Source: Xanthobacteraceae bacterium
GTDB lineage: Bacteria; Pseudomonadota; Alphaproteobacteria; Rhizobiales; Xanthobacteraceae
Direction of reading: 5' to 3'
NCBI GenBank assembly: GCA_023954195.1
Contig: JAMLIK010000004.1
Span: forward strand, 310,001 to 374,000
Length of the DNA stretch: 64,000 nt
The notes beneath the pieces are model-generated. The model saw nothing but the letters and a program-made list of their open reading frames with translations, had not been told where the DNA came from and did no database searches. This document shows positions 47,760 to 58,509 of this stretch, in pieces (the stretch's first letter is position 1; every line of letters begins with the position of its first letter). The position numbers and the translations under genes are program-made.

Positions 47760-47825
47760 TGAGGCTCGCGTGTTTCGATCTTCGAAAATCACGGTCTAGA
47801 ATTGATTTCAACGGGAGGGATAGCG

Positions 47826-48650
47826 ATGGACAGCAGGCTTCCACGTTTCGACGCCGGCATTTTCAGCAGCATCGCCGCCGGCGCGCGGCTCTATGAGCTG
47901 TCGCACGCGATGGCGCCGTCGATGCCGGTCTATCACCAGCACATTCCGTTCTCGCTGGCGCTGCATCGCCGCCATGGCGATCCGCACCCGGTGAAGCGCG
48001 AGGACGGCTCCAGCTTCGCCAACGAGGTGATCGTCACCTCGGGTCATTCCGGCACCCATATCGACGCGCTCGGGCATTTCTCCCGCGACGGCTGCCTGCA
48101 TGGCGGCGTCCATGTCGCGGACGTCGAAACCCGCGACGGCTATCGCGAGCATTCGGTGGCGGACATTCCGCCGATCGTTCAGGGCGCGGTGCTGCTGGAT
48201 GTCGCCGCCGCCAGGGGCGTCGATTGCCTCGCGCCGGCGCAGGAGATCACCGTCGCCGATATCGAGGCGGCGCTGGCGTTGAGCGGCGCGCGGATCGCGC
48301 CGGGCGACGCGGTGCTGATCCGCACCGGCTGGGCCAAACACTGGTCGGACGCCGAGACGTTCATCGGCCGCCGCGGCGGCATGCCCGGCCCCGGCGAGAC
48401 GGCGGCGCGCTGGCTGATCGCGCGCGGCGCGAGTTTGATGGGATCGGACACGCCCGGTTTCGAATGCCTGCCGACGCCCGGCGTCTCGGTTCACGCCATC
48501 CTGCTGGTGGATGCCGGTATTCACATCATCGAGAACCTCGATCTTGAGGCGCTGGCGCGCGCGCGTCCGTCGCGCTTTCTGTTTGTGGCGCTGCCGCTGC
48601 GCCTGACCGGCGCGACCGGGTCGCCGATCCGGCCGGTCGCCATCGCCTGA
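47826..48650 (+). CDS. cyclase family protein (kynurenine formamidase / isatin hydrolase fold)
   Basis: 274-residue metal-dependent hydrolase. The family motif HxGTHxDxxxH appears in SGHSGTHIDALGHF (about residues 74-87), with LYELSHAMAPSMPVY near the start. A GDAVLIRTGW segment follows, and SDTPGFECLPTPGVSVHAILLVDAGIHIIENLDL near the end completes the pattern. Members hydrolyse N-formyl or cyclic amides and related bonds (kynurenine formamidase, isatin hydrolase). GGGAGGG lies 6 bases before the ATG. It stands at the end of the catabolic island and fits a pathway with amide intermediates. Confidence 0.9.
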   Translation: MDSRLPRFDAGIFSSIAAGARLYELSHAMAPSMPVYHQHIPFSLALHRRHGDPHPVKREDGSSFANEVIVTSGHSGTHIDALGHFSRDGCLHGGVHVADVETRDGYREHSVADIPPIVQGAVLLDVAAARGVDCLAPAQEITVADIEAALALSGARIAPGDAVLIRTGWAKHWSDAETFIGRRGGMPGPGETAARWLIARGASLMGSDTPGFECLPTPGVSVHAILLVDAGIHIIENLDLEALARARPSRFLFVALPLRLTGATGSPIRPVAIA

Positions 48651-48730
48651 ATGCGGCGTTGCCGCTTGCCGGGAACGCTTGCTTCGTGCGAGACAGTCGG
48701 TCCTTCGAAGCGCAACAAGCGGGTTCCCCT

Positions 48731-49177
48731 GTGACAGCCTCTCTCGATGGCGAGATTCGCGACGGCCGCCATCACATGCGGCTGCGGGTCTATTTCGAGG
48801 ATACCGACGCCGGCGGGATCGTCTATCACGCCAGCTTCCTGCGCTTCATGGAGCGCGGCCGGACCAATTACCTGCGCCTGCTCGGAACCAGTCAGCAGGC
48901 GCTGCTGGCGCAAGCCCGCGACGACGCGCCGGGCTTTGCCTTCGTGGTCCGCTCGATGGCGATCGATTTCCTGAAACCGGCGCTGCTCGACGACGTGCTT
49001 GAGGTTGTCACCACCACGCAGGAGGTGCGGGGCGCCTCGATCCGCCTGTTTCAGGAATGCCGGCGCGGCGACGAGGTTTTGGCCGCCGCGCGCGTCCGCG
49101 TGGCGTTTATCTCCGGCGGCCGCGCCCGGCCGATCCCCAAGCCGCTGCGCATCGCCATGGCGGCGGATGCGGAATAG
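48731..49177 (+). CDS. ybgC: YbgC/FadM-type acyl-CoA thioesterase
   Basis: Hot-dog fold thioesterase of 148 residues. RVYFEDTDAGGIVYHASFLRFMERGRTNYLRLLG carries the catalytic Asp and the tyrosine/His motif of the YbgC family; FVVRSMAIDFLKPALLDDVLEV is the long helix and strand. GTG at 48731 gives the family length; longer frames from TTG 48659 add an unlikely N-terminus. It normally precedes tolQRAB, but no tol gene is present downstream. Confidence 0.88.
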   Translation: MTASLDGEIRDGRHHMRLRVYFEDTDAGGIVYHASFLRFMERGRTNYLRLLGTSQQALLAQARDDAPGFAFVVRSMAIDFLKPALLDDVLEVVTTTQEVRGASIRLFQECRRGDEVLAAARVRVAFISGGRARPIPKPLRIAMAADAE

Positions 49178-49244
49178 GGCGGGATGGTCCGACGCTGAAA
49201 CGCCGAACCGTCGCCTTGGAGCACATTATTCGCAACACCGAAAT

Positions 49245-49366
49245 CGTCGTCCCCGCGCAGGCGGGGACCCAGACTCCGCAGCGATTCGGTGCAATTATCG
49301 GGGCGAAACTATTCTGTCACAACCAGGGTCAGGGGTAATGGGTCCTCGCCTGCGCGAGGACGACGC
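49245..49366. repeat. intergenic repeat, family B (copy 2, inverted)
   Basis: CGTCGTCCCCGCGCAGGCGGGGACCCA at the left and TGGGTCCTCGCCTGCGCGAGGACGACG at the right. The inner ACTCCGCAGCGATTCGGTG reads as the reverse complement of the inner part of the other copies. It fills most of the gap between ybgC and the phosphatase gene. Confidence 0.85.
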
Positions 49367-49392
49367 CGGGGTTGGAGCAGGGATCCGACCGA

Positions 49393-50187
49393 TCACTTCT
49401 TCAACGGTCGCAGGATCTTCGTCAGTTCGGCGTGGATAGCCTCGTTGCCGCAGACCACGTCGCCGGTCACGAGCGGATCGCCGGCCGTCTGGATGTCGCT
49501 GACCACGCCGCCGGCCTCGCGGATCATGATGACGCCCGCCGCCATGTCCCAGGGCTTGAGATTGCGCTCCCAATAGCCGTCGAGCCGGCCCGCCGCGACA
49601 TAGGCGAGATCGAGCGAGGCCGCGCCGAAGCGGCGCAAGCCGGCGACGCGCGGCTGCAACGCCGCCATCTCGTCGCGCGACAGCGGCAGGTCGCCGCGGC
49701 CGATATGCGGCAGCCCGCAGGCGATGACGCAATCCTGCAACTGCTTGCGGGCGGCGACCCGCAACCGCGTGTCGTTGAGGAACGCGCCCTTGCCGCGCTC
49801 GGCGACGAACAGCTCGTCGGTGGCCGGGTTATAGATCACGCCGGCGATCATCGTGCCCTCGCGTTGCAGGCCGATGGAGATGGCGAACTGCGGAATGCCG
49901 TGCAGGAAATTGGTGGTGCCGTCGAGCGGATCGACGATCCAGGTGTGGGTCTTGTCGGCGCCCTCGCGGTTGCCGCCTTCCTCGCCGATGAAGCCGTAGC
50001 CGGGCCGCGCCTTGGCGAGGTCGCTGTACAGCATCTCCTCGGCGCGCTTGTCGGCGGCGCTGACGAAATTGGCCGGGCCCTTCAGCGACACCTGGAGATT
50101 TTCAACTTCACCGAGGTCGCGGCTCAGGCTGCGGCCGGCGCGGCGCGCGGCCTTGACCATGACGTTGATGAGGGCGGAATGCAGCAT
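49393..50187 (-). CDS. suhB: inositol monophosphatase family protein (SuhB-like)
   Basis: 264-residue Mg-dependent phosphatase. The metal motif EEGG (FIGEEGGNREG), DPLDGTTNF (about 86-94) and the second signature WDMAAGVIMIREAGG (about 215-229) are complete. SuhB-like members also act in rRNA transcription antitermination; here only the phosphatase fold is visible. A weak start context (cat at 50185-50187) follows a family E repeat upstream. Confidence 0.93.
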   Translation of the reverse strand: MLHSALINVMVKAARRAGRSLSRDLGEVENLQVSLKGPANFVSAADKRAEEMLYSDLAKARPGYGFIGEEGGNREGADKTHTWIVDPLDGTTNFLHGIPQFAISIGLQREGTMIAGVIYNPATDELFVAERGKGAFLNDTRLRVAARKQLQDCVIACGLPHIGRGDLPLSRDEMAALQPRVAGLRRFGAASLDLAYVAAGRLDGYWERNLKPWDMAAGVIMIREAGGVVSDIQTAGDPLVTGDVVCGNEAIHAELTKILRPLKK

Positions 50188-50270
50188 GATTGTCTCGATT
50201 CACGCTCCCGCATGGGAAGCGACCTGTGGGGGATTGGGTGCCTTGCGCCGCGCGCGCCGTCAAGGCTCGA

Positions 50271-50376
50271 TACTATAGCGTTTTCGAGCGAAGTGGATGC
50301 CGGTTCGCGTGAAGAAAACGCGTCAAAACAAGAATAGGAGCCCCGCTCCGATTCCATCGGAGCGGAAATGGCTCCA
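50271..50376 (-). repeat. intergenic repeat, family E (copy 2, inverted)
   Basis: The reverse complement matches 18763-18870 throughout: hairpin CCGCTCCGAT / ATCGGAGCGG in a GGAGCC/GGCTCC frame, then TTCTTGTTTTGACGCG, then ATCCACTTCGCTCGAAAACGC. The two stems differ by a compensated base pair (GTTCC/GGAAC versus GCTCC/GGAGC). It lies between the phosphatase and the Sel1-repeat protein. Confidence 0.85.
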
Positions 50377-50383
50377 GGTTCGG

Positions 50384-51556
50384 TCATTTGGCGCCGAGCC
50401 ATTTGCGCGCGGCGGCCTCGACCTTGGCGCGTTCCTCCGGGGTCAGCCGTGCCAGCGCCTCGTCGAGCAGCGGATCGCCCTTGCCGGCGGTTTTCGCCAC
50501 CAGATGCCATTTCAGCCCTTCGATCATATCGACCGGCACGCCCAGCCCCTGCGTCAGCGCCAGCGCCAGCCGGTTCTGCGCGATCGGGTTGTTCTGCCGC
50601 GCCGCCTTGCGCAGCAGCGAAATCGCGGCGACCCGGTTCTTGCTGGTGCCGGTGCCGTTGAACAGCGCGATGGCGTATTCGACCTCGGCGGGGACGTTGC
50701 CGGCGAGCGCCGCGGCTTGCAATAGCCGCACCGACTTGTCGATGTCTTTCTCGACGCCGGTGCCTTCCTTGTAGAAGCTCGCCAGCGCGTATTGCGCGTC
50801 GTCGTTGCCGGCGTCGGCGGCGATGCGCAGCAATTCGGCGGCGCGCTTGAAGTCCTGCGGGAAGGTCTGGCCGTCGACATAGAGCAGCGCCAGATTGTAG
50901 GCGGCCTTCGGCTCGCCCAGCTTCGCGGCGGAGGCCAGCCAGGTCGCGCCGGCCTCGCGGTCCGCCGGACCGCCCTGGCCGCCGATCTTCAGCATCGCCA
51001 GCGCGAACATCGCCTCGCGGTCGCCGAGATCGGCGGCGCGCTTGTACCATTCGACCGCCTTGACGTAGTCGCGCTTGACGCCCTGACCGGTGGCGTAGAG
51101 TTCGCCCAGCATGGTCATGGCGGCGGTGTCGTTCTTCTGCTCGGCGCGCTTTTGCGCAAGCTCGAACGCGGTGCGATAGAAGCCGCGCTGATAGGCGCCG
51201 TAGACCAGGTCGACATTCGGCGCCTCGTTGAGCACGGCATCGAGATCGTTGCTGGCGGCGGCGGGGGGCTTGCCCGCCTCGCGGGCGGGCGGCTTGTCGG
51301 TCGCGGTCGATTTCCGCGCCGGAGCCGGGGCGGCCTTGGTTTCCTGCCTGGCTTGCGGCTTGGCTTCCGGTTTCGGCGCGGCCTTCGGCGTGTGCCTGGG
51401 CGCTGCTTTCGGTGCGGGAGGCGGTGGCGGCTCGGGAGCGGGCTGGGCCTGCGGCAGCGGAATCGGGGCAGGCGGCACCGGCGGAGCCTGCGCCTGCGTG
51501 CCGGCCGCGCCCAGCGCGATACCCAGCAAAATCATCGCTGCGCGCAGCATCTTCAT
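50384..51556 (-). CDS. Sel1-like repeat protein with Pro-rich linker
   Basis: 390-residue exported protein. A signal peptide (AAMILLGIALGAAGTQAQA) is followed by a Pro/Ala/Lys-rich linker (about 20-100), then about six Sel1-like repeats of roughly 36 residues (e.g. AMTMLGELYATGQGVKRDYVKAVEWYKRAADLGD, then AKLGEPKAAYNLALLYVDGQ). The final segment is LTPEERAKVEAAARKWLGAK. Sel1 proteins act as scaffolds; no enzyme domain is visible. ATG 51556 (MKMLRAAMIL) is preferred to the longer frame from 51634 because the signal peptide follows directly. It begins 7 bases after the thiE-like gene stop. Confidence 0.88.
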   Translation of the reverse strand: MKMLRAAMILLGIALGAAGTQAQAPPVPPAPIPLPQAQPAPEPPPPPAPKAAPRHTPKAAPKPEAKPQARQETKAAPAPARKSTATDKPPAREAGKPPAAASNDLDAVLNEAPNVDLVYGAYQRGFYRTAFELAQKRAEQKNDTAAMTMLGELYATGQGVKRDYVKAVEWYKRAADLGDREAMFALAMLKIGGQGGPADREAGATWLASAAKLGEPKAAYNLALLYVDGQTFPQDFKRAAELLRIAADAGNDDAQYALASFYKEGTGVEKDIDKSVRLLQAAALAGNVPAEVEYAIALFNGTGTSKNRVAAISLLRKAARQNNPIAQNRLALALTQGLGVPVDMIEGLKWHLVAKTAGKGDPLLDEALARLTPEERAKVEAAARKWLGAK

Positions 51557-51563
51557 GCCCGCG

Positions 51564-52241
51564 TCAGTCCCGTCCGGGGAGAGGATGTGCCGCTGCCGCA
51601 TAACCTTCCTTGAGCGCTGCGGCCACATCCGCAAGCGCCGCGGCCGGTCCCGCTTGATCGGACCAAATCATGTCAGCGACAAGGACAAAATCCGCGCCGG
51701 CGGCGGTGAAGGCGCGCGCCTCGTCACGGGTCGCGGCATAGCCGACGCAGGGCGGCTCGAACAGTTCGGCCCACCAGTTCAGTCGTTCCGCGATGGCTTC
51801 CGCCGAGGGCCGCCCGCCGCGCGCATCCGGCTCGCCGAACAGCACGTAGTCGGCGCCGGCCTCGCCCGCGATCATGGCGTCGTGGCGGGTGTGCAGGCTG
51901 CCGACGCCCGCGATCCGATCCGGCTTCAGGCCGGGCAGCGCCTCCCGCATCGCGTCGAGCCCGGCGAGGTGCGCGCCGTCGGCCCCGCCGCGCGCCACCA
52001 GGTCGGCATGGCCGTCCAGCAGCAGCGCCGCGCCGGCGGCCTGCACCACGGGGGCGAGCCGCTTGATGCGGCCGAGCAGGGTGCGCGGATCGCCATCCGC
52101 GAGCCGCAGCAGCACGGCGGCGACGTCGGCGCGCGCGAGAATATCGGGCAGCGCGGCGGCCAGCGCCGCCGCGTCGTCCATCGCGGGCGTCGCCAGATAC
52201 AGGCGCGGCATCGGGCGGGCGGGGGTGGATTTCGCGGACAT
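51564..52241 (-). CDS. thiE: ThiE-like thiamine phosphate synthase
   Basis: 225-residue TIM-barrel protein of the TMP-TENI family. LYLATPAMDD at the start, ALLLDGHADLVARGGADGAHL (ThiE-like phosphate/pyrimidine region), GVGSLHTRHDAMIAGEAGADYVLFGEP, and the C-terminal TAAGADFVLVADMIW strand. Joining hydroxymethylpyrimidine pyrophosphate to thiazole phosphate is the family reaction; the Lys and Arg usually binding the pyrophosphate are not clearly seen, so a divergent (TenI-like) member is possible. It is found next to fba in related genomes. Confidence 0.78.
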   Translation of the reverse strand: MSAKSTPARPMPRLYLATPAMDDAAALAAALPDILARADVAAVLLRLADGDPRTLLGRIKRLAPVVQAAGAALLLDGHADLVARGGADGAHLAGLDAMREALPGLKPDRIAGVGSLHTRHDAMIAGEAGADYVLFGEPDARGGRPSAEAIAERLNWWAELFEPPCVGYAATRDEARAFTAAGADFVLVADMIWSDQAGPAAALADVAAALKEGYAAAAHPLPGRD

Positions 52242-52292
52242 CGGCGGGCCTCGCTCGGTTCGGAATTGATCGCGAAGCGCTCAAACACCCGC

Positions 52293-52416
52293 GGCGTCGT
52301 CCCCGCGAAGGCGGGGACCCATAACCCCTGGCGTTGGTTGTTACGAACAACCGCGCCCTTGGTTGATGGAGCCGAAGCGCTGCGGCGTATGGGTCCCCGC
52401 CTTCGCGGGGACGACG
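52293..52416. repeat. intergenic repeat, family B (copy 3)
   Basis: GCGTCGTCCCCGCGAAGGCGGGGACCCATAACCCC at the left, GTATGGGTCCCCGCCTTCGCGGGGACGACG at the right, TGATGGAGCCGAAGCGCTGCGGC inside. A short hairpin GGCGCCC/GGGCGCC (52461-52483) next to the fba stop may end that transcript but has no T-run. Confidence 0.85.
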
Positions 52417-52484
52417 ATCGTCCTGTTTGAAAATCCGTCTATATGGCGAATTTCCGGTCAGGCGCCCGGAGAACGAGGGCGCCC

Positions 52485-53510
52485 TTACGCCGCCTTCTTC
52501 TCCAGGTCGGCCTTCCATTCACCCTTGGAGGCGAGGCCGTTCATGTGGGCGCGGTGGGTGAAGGCCTGCTGGCCGGCGCCGAGATTTTCCGCCTTGCCCG
52601 ACCACGCCTTCTGCGGCGCGGCTTGCAGCGCGCGGCCGTAGGAGAAGGTGAGCTTCCACGGCAGGCCGCCGATCCTGTTCATGGCGTCGAGATGGGCGGT
52701 GGCTTCTTCGTCGCTCTGGCCGCCGGAGAGGAAGGCGATGCCCGGCACCGCCGACGGCACGCATTCCTTCAACAGCTTCACGGTCTTCTCGGCCACCTGC
52801 TGCACGTTGGCGCGATCCTTCGCCTTCTTGCCGGAGATCGCCATGTTCGGCTTCAGGATCATGCCTTCGAGCGCGACCTTCTGGTAATAGAGTTCCTGGA
52901 AGGTTTCCTTGAGCACGAACTCGGTGACCTCGTAGCAGCGGTCGATCGAGTGATCGCCGTCCATCAGCACTTCCGGCTCGACGATCGGCACGATCTGCGC
53001 CGCCTGGCACAGCGCGGCGTAGCGCGCCAGCGCATGCGCATTGGTGCGCACGGCGGTGTAGCTCGGGATGCCCTGTCCGATATCGATCACCGCGCGCCAC
53101 TTGGCGAAGCGCGCGCCCTGCTTGTAGTAATCGGCGAGGCGGCCGGCGAGCTTGTCGAGGCCCACGGTGATGAGTTCGCCGGGGCAGCCGGGCAGGGCCT
53201 GGGTGCCTTCGTCGACCTTGATGCCGGGAATGCAGCCGGCCTGCTCGATCAGCTTGACCAGCGGGGTGCCGTCCTTGGCCTTCTGCCAGATGGTTTCGTC
53301 GTAGAGGATGACGCCGGAGATGTACTTGGTCATCGCATCGTTGGAGCGGAACAGCATCTCGCGATAGTCGCGGCGGTTGTCCTCGGTCGATTCGACGTTG
53401 ATGGCGTCGAAGCGCTTCTTGATGGTGCCGGAGGATTCATCGGCGGCGAGAATGCCTTTGCCGGGGGCCACCATGGCCTGGGCGACTTTGTTGAGGTCTG
53501 CGAGGTTCAT
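52485..53510 (-). CDS. fba: class I fructose-bisphosphate aldolase
   Basis: Cleaves or forms fructose 1,6-bisphosphate (also sedoheptulose bisphosphate) in glycolysis and the Calvin cycle. 341 residues, class I: the Schiff-base lysine is Lys220 in MILKPNMAI, with GKGILAADESSGTIKKRF near the start and FLSGGQSDEEATAHL near the end. No metal ligands of class II enzymes are present. GGAGGCATCA precedes the ATG at 53510. It is separated from pgk by 136 bases; both run on the minus strand with gap and tkt. Confidence 0.97.
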   Translation of the reverse strand: MNLADLNKVAQAMVAPGKGILAADESSGTIKKRFDAINVESTEDNRRDYREMLFRSNDAMTKYISGVILYDETIWQKAKDGTPLVKLIEQAGCIPGIKVDEGTQALPGCPGELITVGLDKLAGRLADYYKQGARFAKWRAVIDIGQGIPSYTAVRTNAHALARYAALCQAAQIVPIVEPEVLMDGDHSIDRCYEVTEFVLKETFQELYYQKVALEGMILKPNMAISGKKAKDRANVQQVAEKTVKLLKECVPSAVPGIAFLSGGQSDEEATAHLDAMNRIGGLPWKLTFSYGRALQAAPQKAWSGKAENLGAGQQAFTHRAHMNGLASKGEWKADLEKKAA

Positions 53511-53646
53511 TGATGCCTCCTGCATGCGTCTGGTACGAAGTGAGAGCGTTGGCGTCGAAATTGAAAAGTGCGGAATGCGTTCCGTGATTGTTGGCCCGTG
53601 CCGCTGACCGCCATTCAAGACGGCCTTCGCGGCAAGGGCAGGGCGC

Positions 53647-54840
53647 TTATTTGGCGCGCAACACCTCGACCCCCGGCAGCGGCTTGCCTTCCATCCATTC
53701 GAGGAAAGCGCCGCCCGCGGTCGAGACATAGGTGAAATCCTGCGCCACGCCGGCGTGGTTGAGCGCCGCGACGGTGTCGCCGCCGCCAGCCACCGACACC
53801 AGCTTGCCGAGTTTGGTGCGCTGGGCGGCGTACTTCGCGGCGACCACGGTGCCGCGGTCGAACGGCGTCAGTTCGAACGCGCCGACCGGGCCGTTCCATA
53901 CCAGCGTCGCGGCGTCGTCGATGGCGGCGTGGATGCGTTCGATCGATTGCGGGCCGACGTCGAGGATCATGCCGTCGGCGGGAATGGCGTCGAGGCCGTA
54001 GGCGTGCGCCGGCGCGTCGGCCTCGAAGTGATAGGCGACCACCGCGTCCACCGGCAGGATGATGGCGCAATTGGCGGCCTCCGCCTTGGCCAGGATGCGC
54101 AGCGCGGTGGCGGCGAGGTCCTTTTCCGCAAGCGACTTGCCGATGCCAAAACCCTGCGCGTGCAGGAAAGTGTTGGCCATGCCGCCGCCGATCACCAGCG
54201 CGTCGACCTTGTTCACCAGATTTTCCAAAAGGTCGATCTTGGTCGAGACTTTCGCGCCGCCGATGATCGCGATCACCGGCTTGGCGGGCGCTTCCAGCGC
54301 CTTGTTCAGGGCGTCGAGTTCGGCCTGCATGGTGCGCCCGGCATAGGCCGGCAGTCTGTGTCCGAGCCCTTCGGTCGAGGCATGGGCGCGGTGCGCGGCG
54401 GAGAACGCGTCGTTGACCCAGAGGTCGCCGAGCTTGGCGAGTTGCGCGACGAAGGCGGGATCGTTCTTTTCTTCCTCTTTATGGAAGCGGGTGTTTTCCA
54501 GACAGAGGATGTCGCCGTCGGCCATCGCCGCGACCGCCGTTTCAGCCGGCTCGCCGACGCAGTCCTCGGCGAAAGCGACGGGACGCTTGATGATCTTCGC
54601 CAACTCCGCCGCGACGGGCTTCAGCGAGTCCTTGGCGTCGCGGCCCTTGGGCCGGCCGAAATGCGCCAGCAGGATCACCTTGCCGCCCTTGTCGGCGATT
54701 TCGGTGATGGTCGGCGCGATGCGCTCCAGCCGGGTCGCGTCGGTGACGCGCCCCTGGTCCATCGGCACGTTGAGATCGACGCGCAGCAGCACGCGCCGGC
54801 CCTTCACGTCGGCGTCGTCGAGGGTGCGGAAGTTGCTCAT
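53647..54840 (-). CDS. pgk: phosphoglycerate kinase
   Basis: Reversible transfer of phosphate between 1,3-bisphosphoglycerate and ADP. 397 residues, standard two-lobe length: [14 protein letters not shown] at the start, [11 protein letters not shown], the hinge region with [21 protein letters not shown] (about 200-220), GGGMANTFL, and the C-terminal [12 protein letters not shown] with [18 protein letters not shown]. It follows gap downstream of a family B repeat, in the order tkt-gap-pgk-fba. Confidence 0.97.
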   Translation of the reverse strand: MSNFRTLDDADVKGRRVLLRVDLNVPMDQGRVTDATRLERIAPTITEIADKGGKVILLAHFGRPKGRDAKDSLKPVAAELAKIIKRPVAFAEDCVGEPAETAVAAMADGDILCLENTRFHKEEEKNDPAFVAQLAKLGDLWVNDAFSAAHRAHASTEGLGHRLPAYAGRTMQAELDALNKALEAPAKPVIAIIGGAKVSTKIDLLENLVNKVDALVIGGGMANTFLHAQGFGIGKSLAEKDLAATALRILAKAEAANCAIILPVDAVVAYHFEADAPAHAYGLDAIPADGMILDVGPQSIERIHAAIDDAATLVWNGPVGAFELTPFDRGTVVAAKYAAQRTKLGKLVSVAGGGDTVAALNHAGVAQDFTYVSTAGGAFLEWMEGKPLPGVEVLRAK

Positions 54841-54864
54841 CGGCTATCCTCGGATGTCATCTCG

Positions 54865-54986
54865 GCGTCGTCCCCGCGCCGGCGGGGACCCATAACCCCT
54901 GGCGCCTGTCGTTAAAAACAACCTCGCCTCAGGTGATGGAACCGAACCGCTGCGGCGTATGGGTCCCCGCCGGCGCGGGGACGACG
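54865..54986. repeat. intergenic repeat, family B (copy 4)
   Basis: GCGTCGTCCCCGCGCCGGCGGGGACCCATAACCCC left and GTATGGGTCCCCGCCGGCGCGGGGACGACG right, with GTGATGGAACCGAACCGCTGCGGC inside, on the same plan as 52293-52416. After the right arm both copies continue TTGAAAATCCG..CGAATTTCCGGTC, so the repeated unit is longer than the hairpins. It lies between gap and pgk. Confidence 0.85.
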
Positions 54987-55079
54987 ATTTTCGCATTGAA
55001 AATCCGGCCACAAAACGAATTTCCGGTCGGGACCCGAGGCGTGCCAGCGCACACCTCGGGATGACACGTCATCGTCGTC

Positions 55080-56087
<1,008 letters not shown>

Positions 56088-56202
56088 TCAATTTCTCCTT
56101 CGAAGATTCGATAGACCTGATGTTTGGGCGGTTTCATGCCCCGAATGCGCCGGCGTTGCAATGCGTCACGTTGCAATTGTGCCGATAGCGTTACCGGTGT
56201 TG

Positions 56203-58197
56203 TTACTTCTGGCCCAGCCGCTTGGCGGCGGCCTCGGTCACCGCCTCGGCGGTGATGCCGAAGTGCTTGTAGAGGTCCTTGGCCGGGGCGCTGTGGCCGA
56301 AGCCGTGCATGCCGATGAAGACGCCGTCGGCCCCGATTACCGCGTCCCAGCCGAACCGCACCTGCGCCTCCACGGCGATCTTCACTGGCGCGTCGCCGAT
56401 GATCGCCGCGCGGATCGCGGGGGGCTGCTCCAGCAGCAGTTCGAGCGAGGGCACCGAGACGACGCGCGCCGGGATGCCGCGCTCTGTCAGTTGCTTCTGC
56501 GCCGCCACCGCGATCTCGACCTCGGAGCCGGAGGCGAAGATCGACACGGCGGCCGCGCCGTTCGCCGCCACCAGTTCGTAGCCGCCGCTGGCGCAGCGGT
56601 TGGCGGCGTCGGGCGCGGTGCGCACCGGAGTCAGGTTCTGCCGCGACAGCGCCAGCACGGTGGGGCCGTGCAGCCGTTCCAGCGCCAGTTGCCAGCATTC
56701 GGCGGTTTCCATCGCGTCCGCCGGGCGGAACACCCGCATGTTCGGCATCGCCCGCAGCGCCGCGATGTGCTCCACCGGCTGGTGGGTCGGGCCGTCCTCG
56801 CCGAGCCCGATCGAATCGTGGGTCATGATGTAGATCACCGGGACATGCGCCAGCGCCGAGATCCGCATCGCCGGGCGGGCGTAGTCGGTGAAGCACAGGA
56901 AGGTGCCGCCGGCCGGGCGGAAGCCGCCATGCAGCGCGATGCCGTTCATGGCGGCGGCCATGCCCAGTTCGCGGATGCCGTAATGGATGTAGCGGCCGTC
57001 GTAGTGGCCGGGCTGCACGTCCTTCAGGTTCTTGGTGCGGGTGTTGTTGGAGGGCGTGAGATCCGCCGAGCCGAGCAGCAGTTCCGGCACCGCCGGCACC
57101 AGCACGTCGAGCGCCAGTTCGCTGGCCTTGCGGGTCGCCACGGTCGGCGGCTCGGCGGCGAGCTTGTCCTTGAGCCTGCCGATCACGGCGTCGAGGTCGG
57201 CCGGCAACTTGCGGTCGATGACGCGGCGCTGGAACTCGTTGCGCTGGGCGTCCGGCATGGCCTCGAACCGCTTGCGCCAGTTCTTGCGCGCGGCGGAGCC
57301 TTTCTTGCCGGCCTTGCGCCAGGCCGCCAGCACGTCGTCGGGGATTTCGAACGGGCCGTGGTTCCAGCCCAGCGCCTTCTTGGTGGCGGCCAGTTCGTCG
57401 GCGCCCAGCGGCTCTCCGTGCGCCTTGGAGGTGCCGGCCTTGTGCGGCGCGCCGAAGCCGATGGTGGTCTTGCAGGCGATCATCGTCGGCCGGTCGGATT
57501 TTTGCGCGCGGCGGATCGCGGAGGCGATCGCCTTGGGGTCATGGCCGTCGATTTGCCGGGCGTTCCAGCCATGCGCCTTGAAGCGCGCCACCTGATCGAC
57601 GTTGTCGGTCAGCGTGATCGGCCCGTCGATGGTGATGCCGTTGTCGTCATAGAGGAAAATCAGCTTGTTGAGCTTGAGGTGGCCGGCCAGCGCGATGGCC
57701 TCGTGGCTGATGCCCTCCATCAGGTCGCCGTCCGAGCACAGCACGTAGGTATAATGATCGACGACATCGCCGCCGAACTCGGCCGCCAAGAGCCGCTCCG
57801 CCAGCGCGAAGCCGACCGCGGTCGCGATCCCCTGGCCGAGCGGGCCGGTGGTGGTTTCGACGCCGGAGGTGACGAAGTTCTCCGGGTGGCCGGGGGTCTT
57901 CGAGTCGAGCTGGCGGAAGTTCTTGATCTGGTCCAGCGTCATCTCCTTGTTCCCGGTCAGGTAAAGGAGCGCGTAGAGCAGCATCGAGCCATGGCCGGCG
58001 GAGAGGATGAAGCGGTCGCGGTCCGGCCAGTTCGGTTCCGCGGCGTCGTATTTCAGGAACTGGGTGAACAGCACGGTGGCAACGTCGGCGGCGCCCATCG
58101 GCAGGCCGGGATGGCCGGATTTGGCCTTCTCCACCGCGTCCATCGCCAGCGCGCGCACCGCGTTGGCCATTGTCGAGGGTTCTACGCGCGAGGTCAT
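56203..58197 (-). CDS. tkt: transketolase
   Basis: Thiamine-diphosphate enzyme moving two-carbon units in the pentose phosphate and Calvin pathways. 664 residues, standard: the start [33 protein letters not shown], the ThDP-binding [12 protein letters not shown] region in CSDGDLMEG, then [32 protein letters not shown] and [16 protein letters not shown] (substrate His). The start at 58197 has family support; the open frame upstream to 58398 does not. It begins the tkt-gap-pgk-fba block. The 312 bases before it hold divergent promoters with DUF4164. Confidence 0.97.
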   Translation of the reverse strand: MTSRVEPSTMANAVRALAMDAVEKAKSGHPGLPMGAADVATVLFTQFLKYDAAEPNWPDRDRFILSAGHGSMLLYALLYLTGNKEMTLDQIKNFRQLDSKTPGHPENFVTSGVETTTGPLGQGIATAVGFALAERLLAAEFGGDVVDHYTYVLCSDGDLMEGISHEAIALAGHLKLNKLIFLYDDNGITIDGPITLTDNVDQVARFKAHGWNARQIDGHDPKAIASAIRRAQKSDRPTMIACKTTIGFGAPHKAGTSKAHGEPLGADELAATKKALGWNHGPFEIPDDVLAAWRKAGKKGSAARKNWRKRFEAMPDAQRNEFQRRVIDRKLPADLDAVIGRLKDKLAAEPPTVATRKASELALDVLVPAVPELLLGSADLTPSNNTRTKNLKDVQPGHYDGRYIHYGIRELGMAAAMNGIALHGGFRPAGGTFLCFTDYARPAMRISALAHVPVIYIMTHDSIGLGEDGPTHQPVEHIAALRAMPNMRVFRPADAMETAECWQLALERLHGPTVLALSRQNLTPVRTAPDAANRCASGGYELVAANGAAAVSIFASGSEVEIAVAAQKQLTERGIPARVVSVPSLELLLEQPPAIRAAIIGDAPVKIAVEAQVRFGWDAVIGADGVFIGMHGFGHSAPAKDLYKHFGITAEAVTEAAAKRLGQK

Positions 58198-58509
58198 GGG
58201 CTCTGCCTGCAAATCAACGGTTTCGGGGCCGGCTGTCGCCGGTGGGTGGAAAAGCTGCCGTTTGATGGAATGGGATGGGCAGCGCTGAATAGCACCTGCA
58301 CCCCTTGAGTCCAAGGGCGGCAGGCCGCCCCCGCCCCGCTTCCGGCCGCTTTGCGGTGCATAGCTGCCCGGCGGCGTTGCGCGGGGCGGTCTTGCCAAGT
58401 AGATTCACCGTTTAAATTTCCGTGGCTAAACGTTTGCCGGGGGACGGTTTTTGCCATGCGGCGGACCGCGATGGACGCCCCGGCGGAATGTTGTTCTTGA
58501 AAGGTCGGC
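58198..58509. other. divergent intergenic region between tkt and DUF4164
   Basis: 312 bases between divergent genes. I see no gene. One AT-rich patch (CACCGTTTAAATTTCCG at about 58406-58424) with TTGCCA 15-16 bases before TAAATT could be a plus-strand promoter. No RNA fold or repeat is recognised. Confidence 0.4.

Noticed and set aside
48659-49177. Expected tolQ-tolR-tolA-tolB genes after ybgC
   Set aside because: The strand changes after ybgC and the next genes are a repeat and a SuhB-like phosphatase. No Tol component is present in the window.
52293-54986. Regularly recurring GC-rich hairpin repeats as a possible CRISPR array
   Set aside because: Copies are far apart, between genes, in both orientations, and palindromic. 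There are no uniform spacers and no cas genes.
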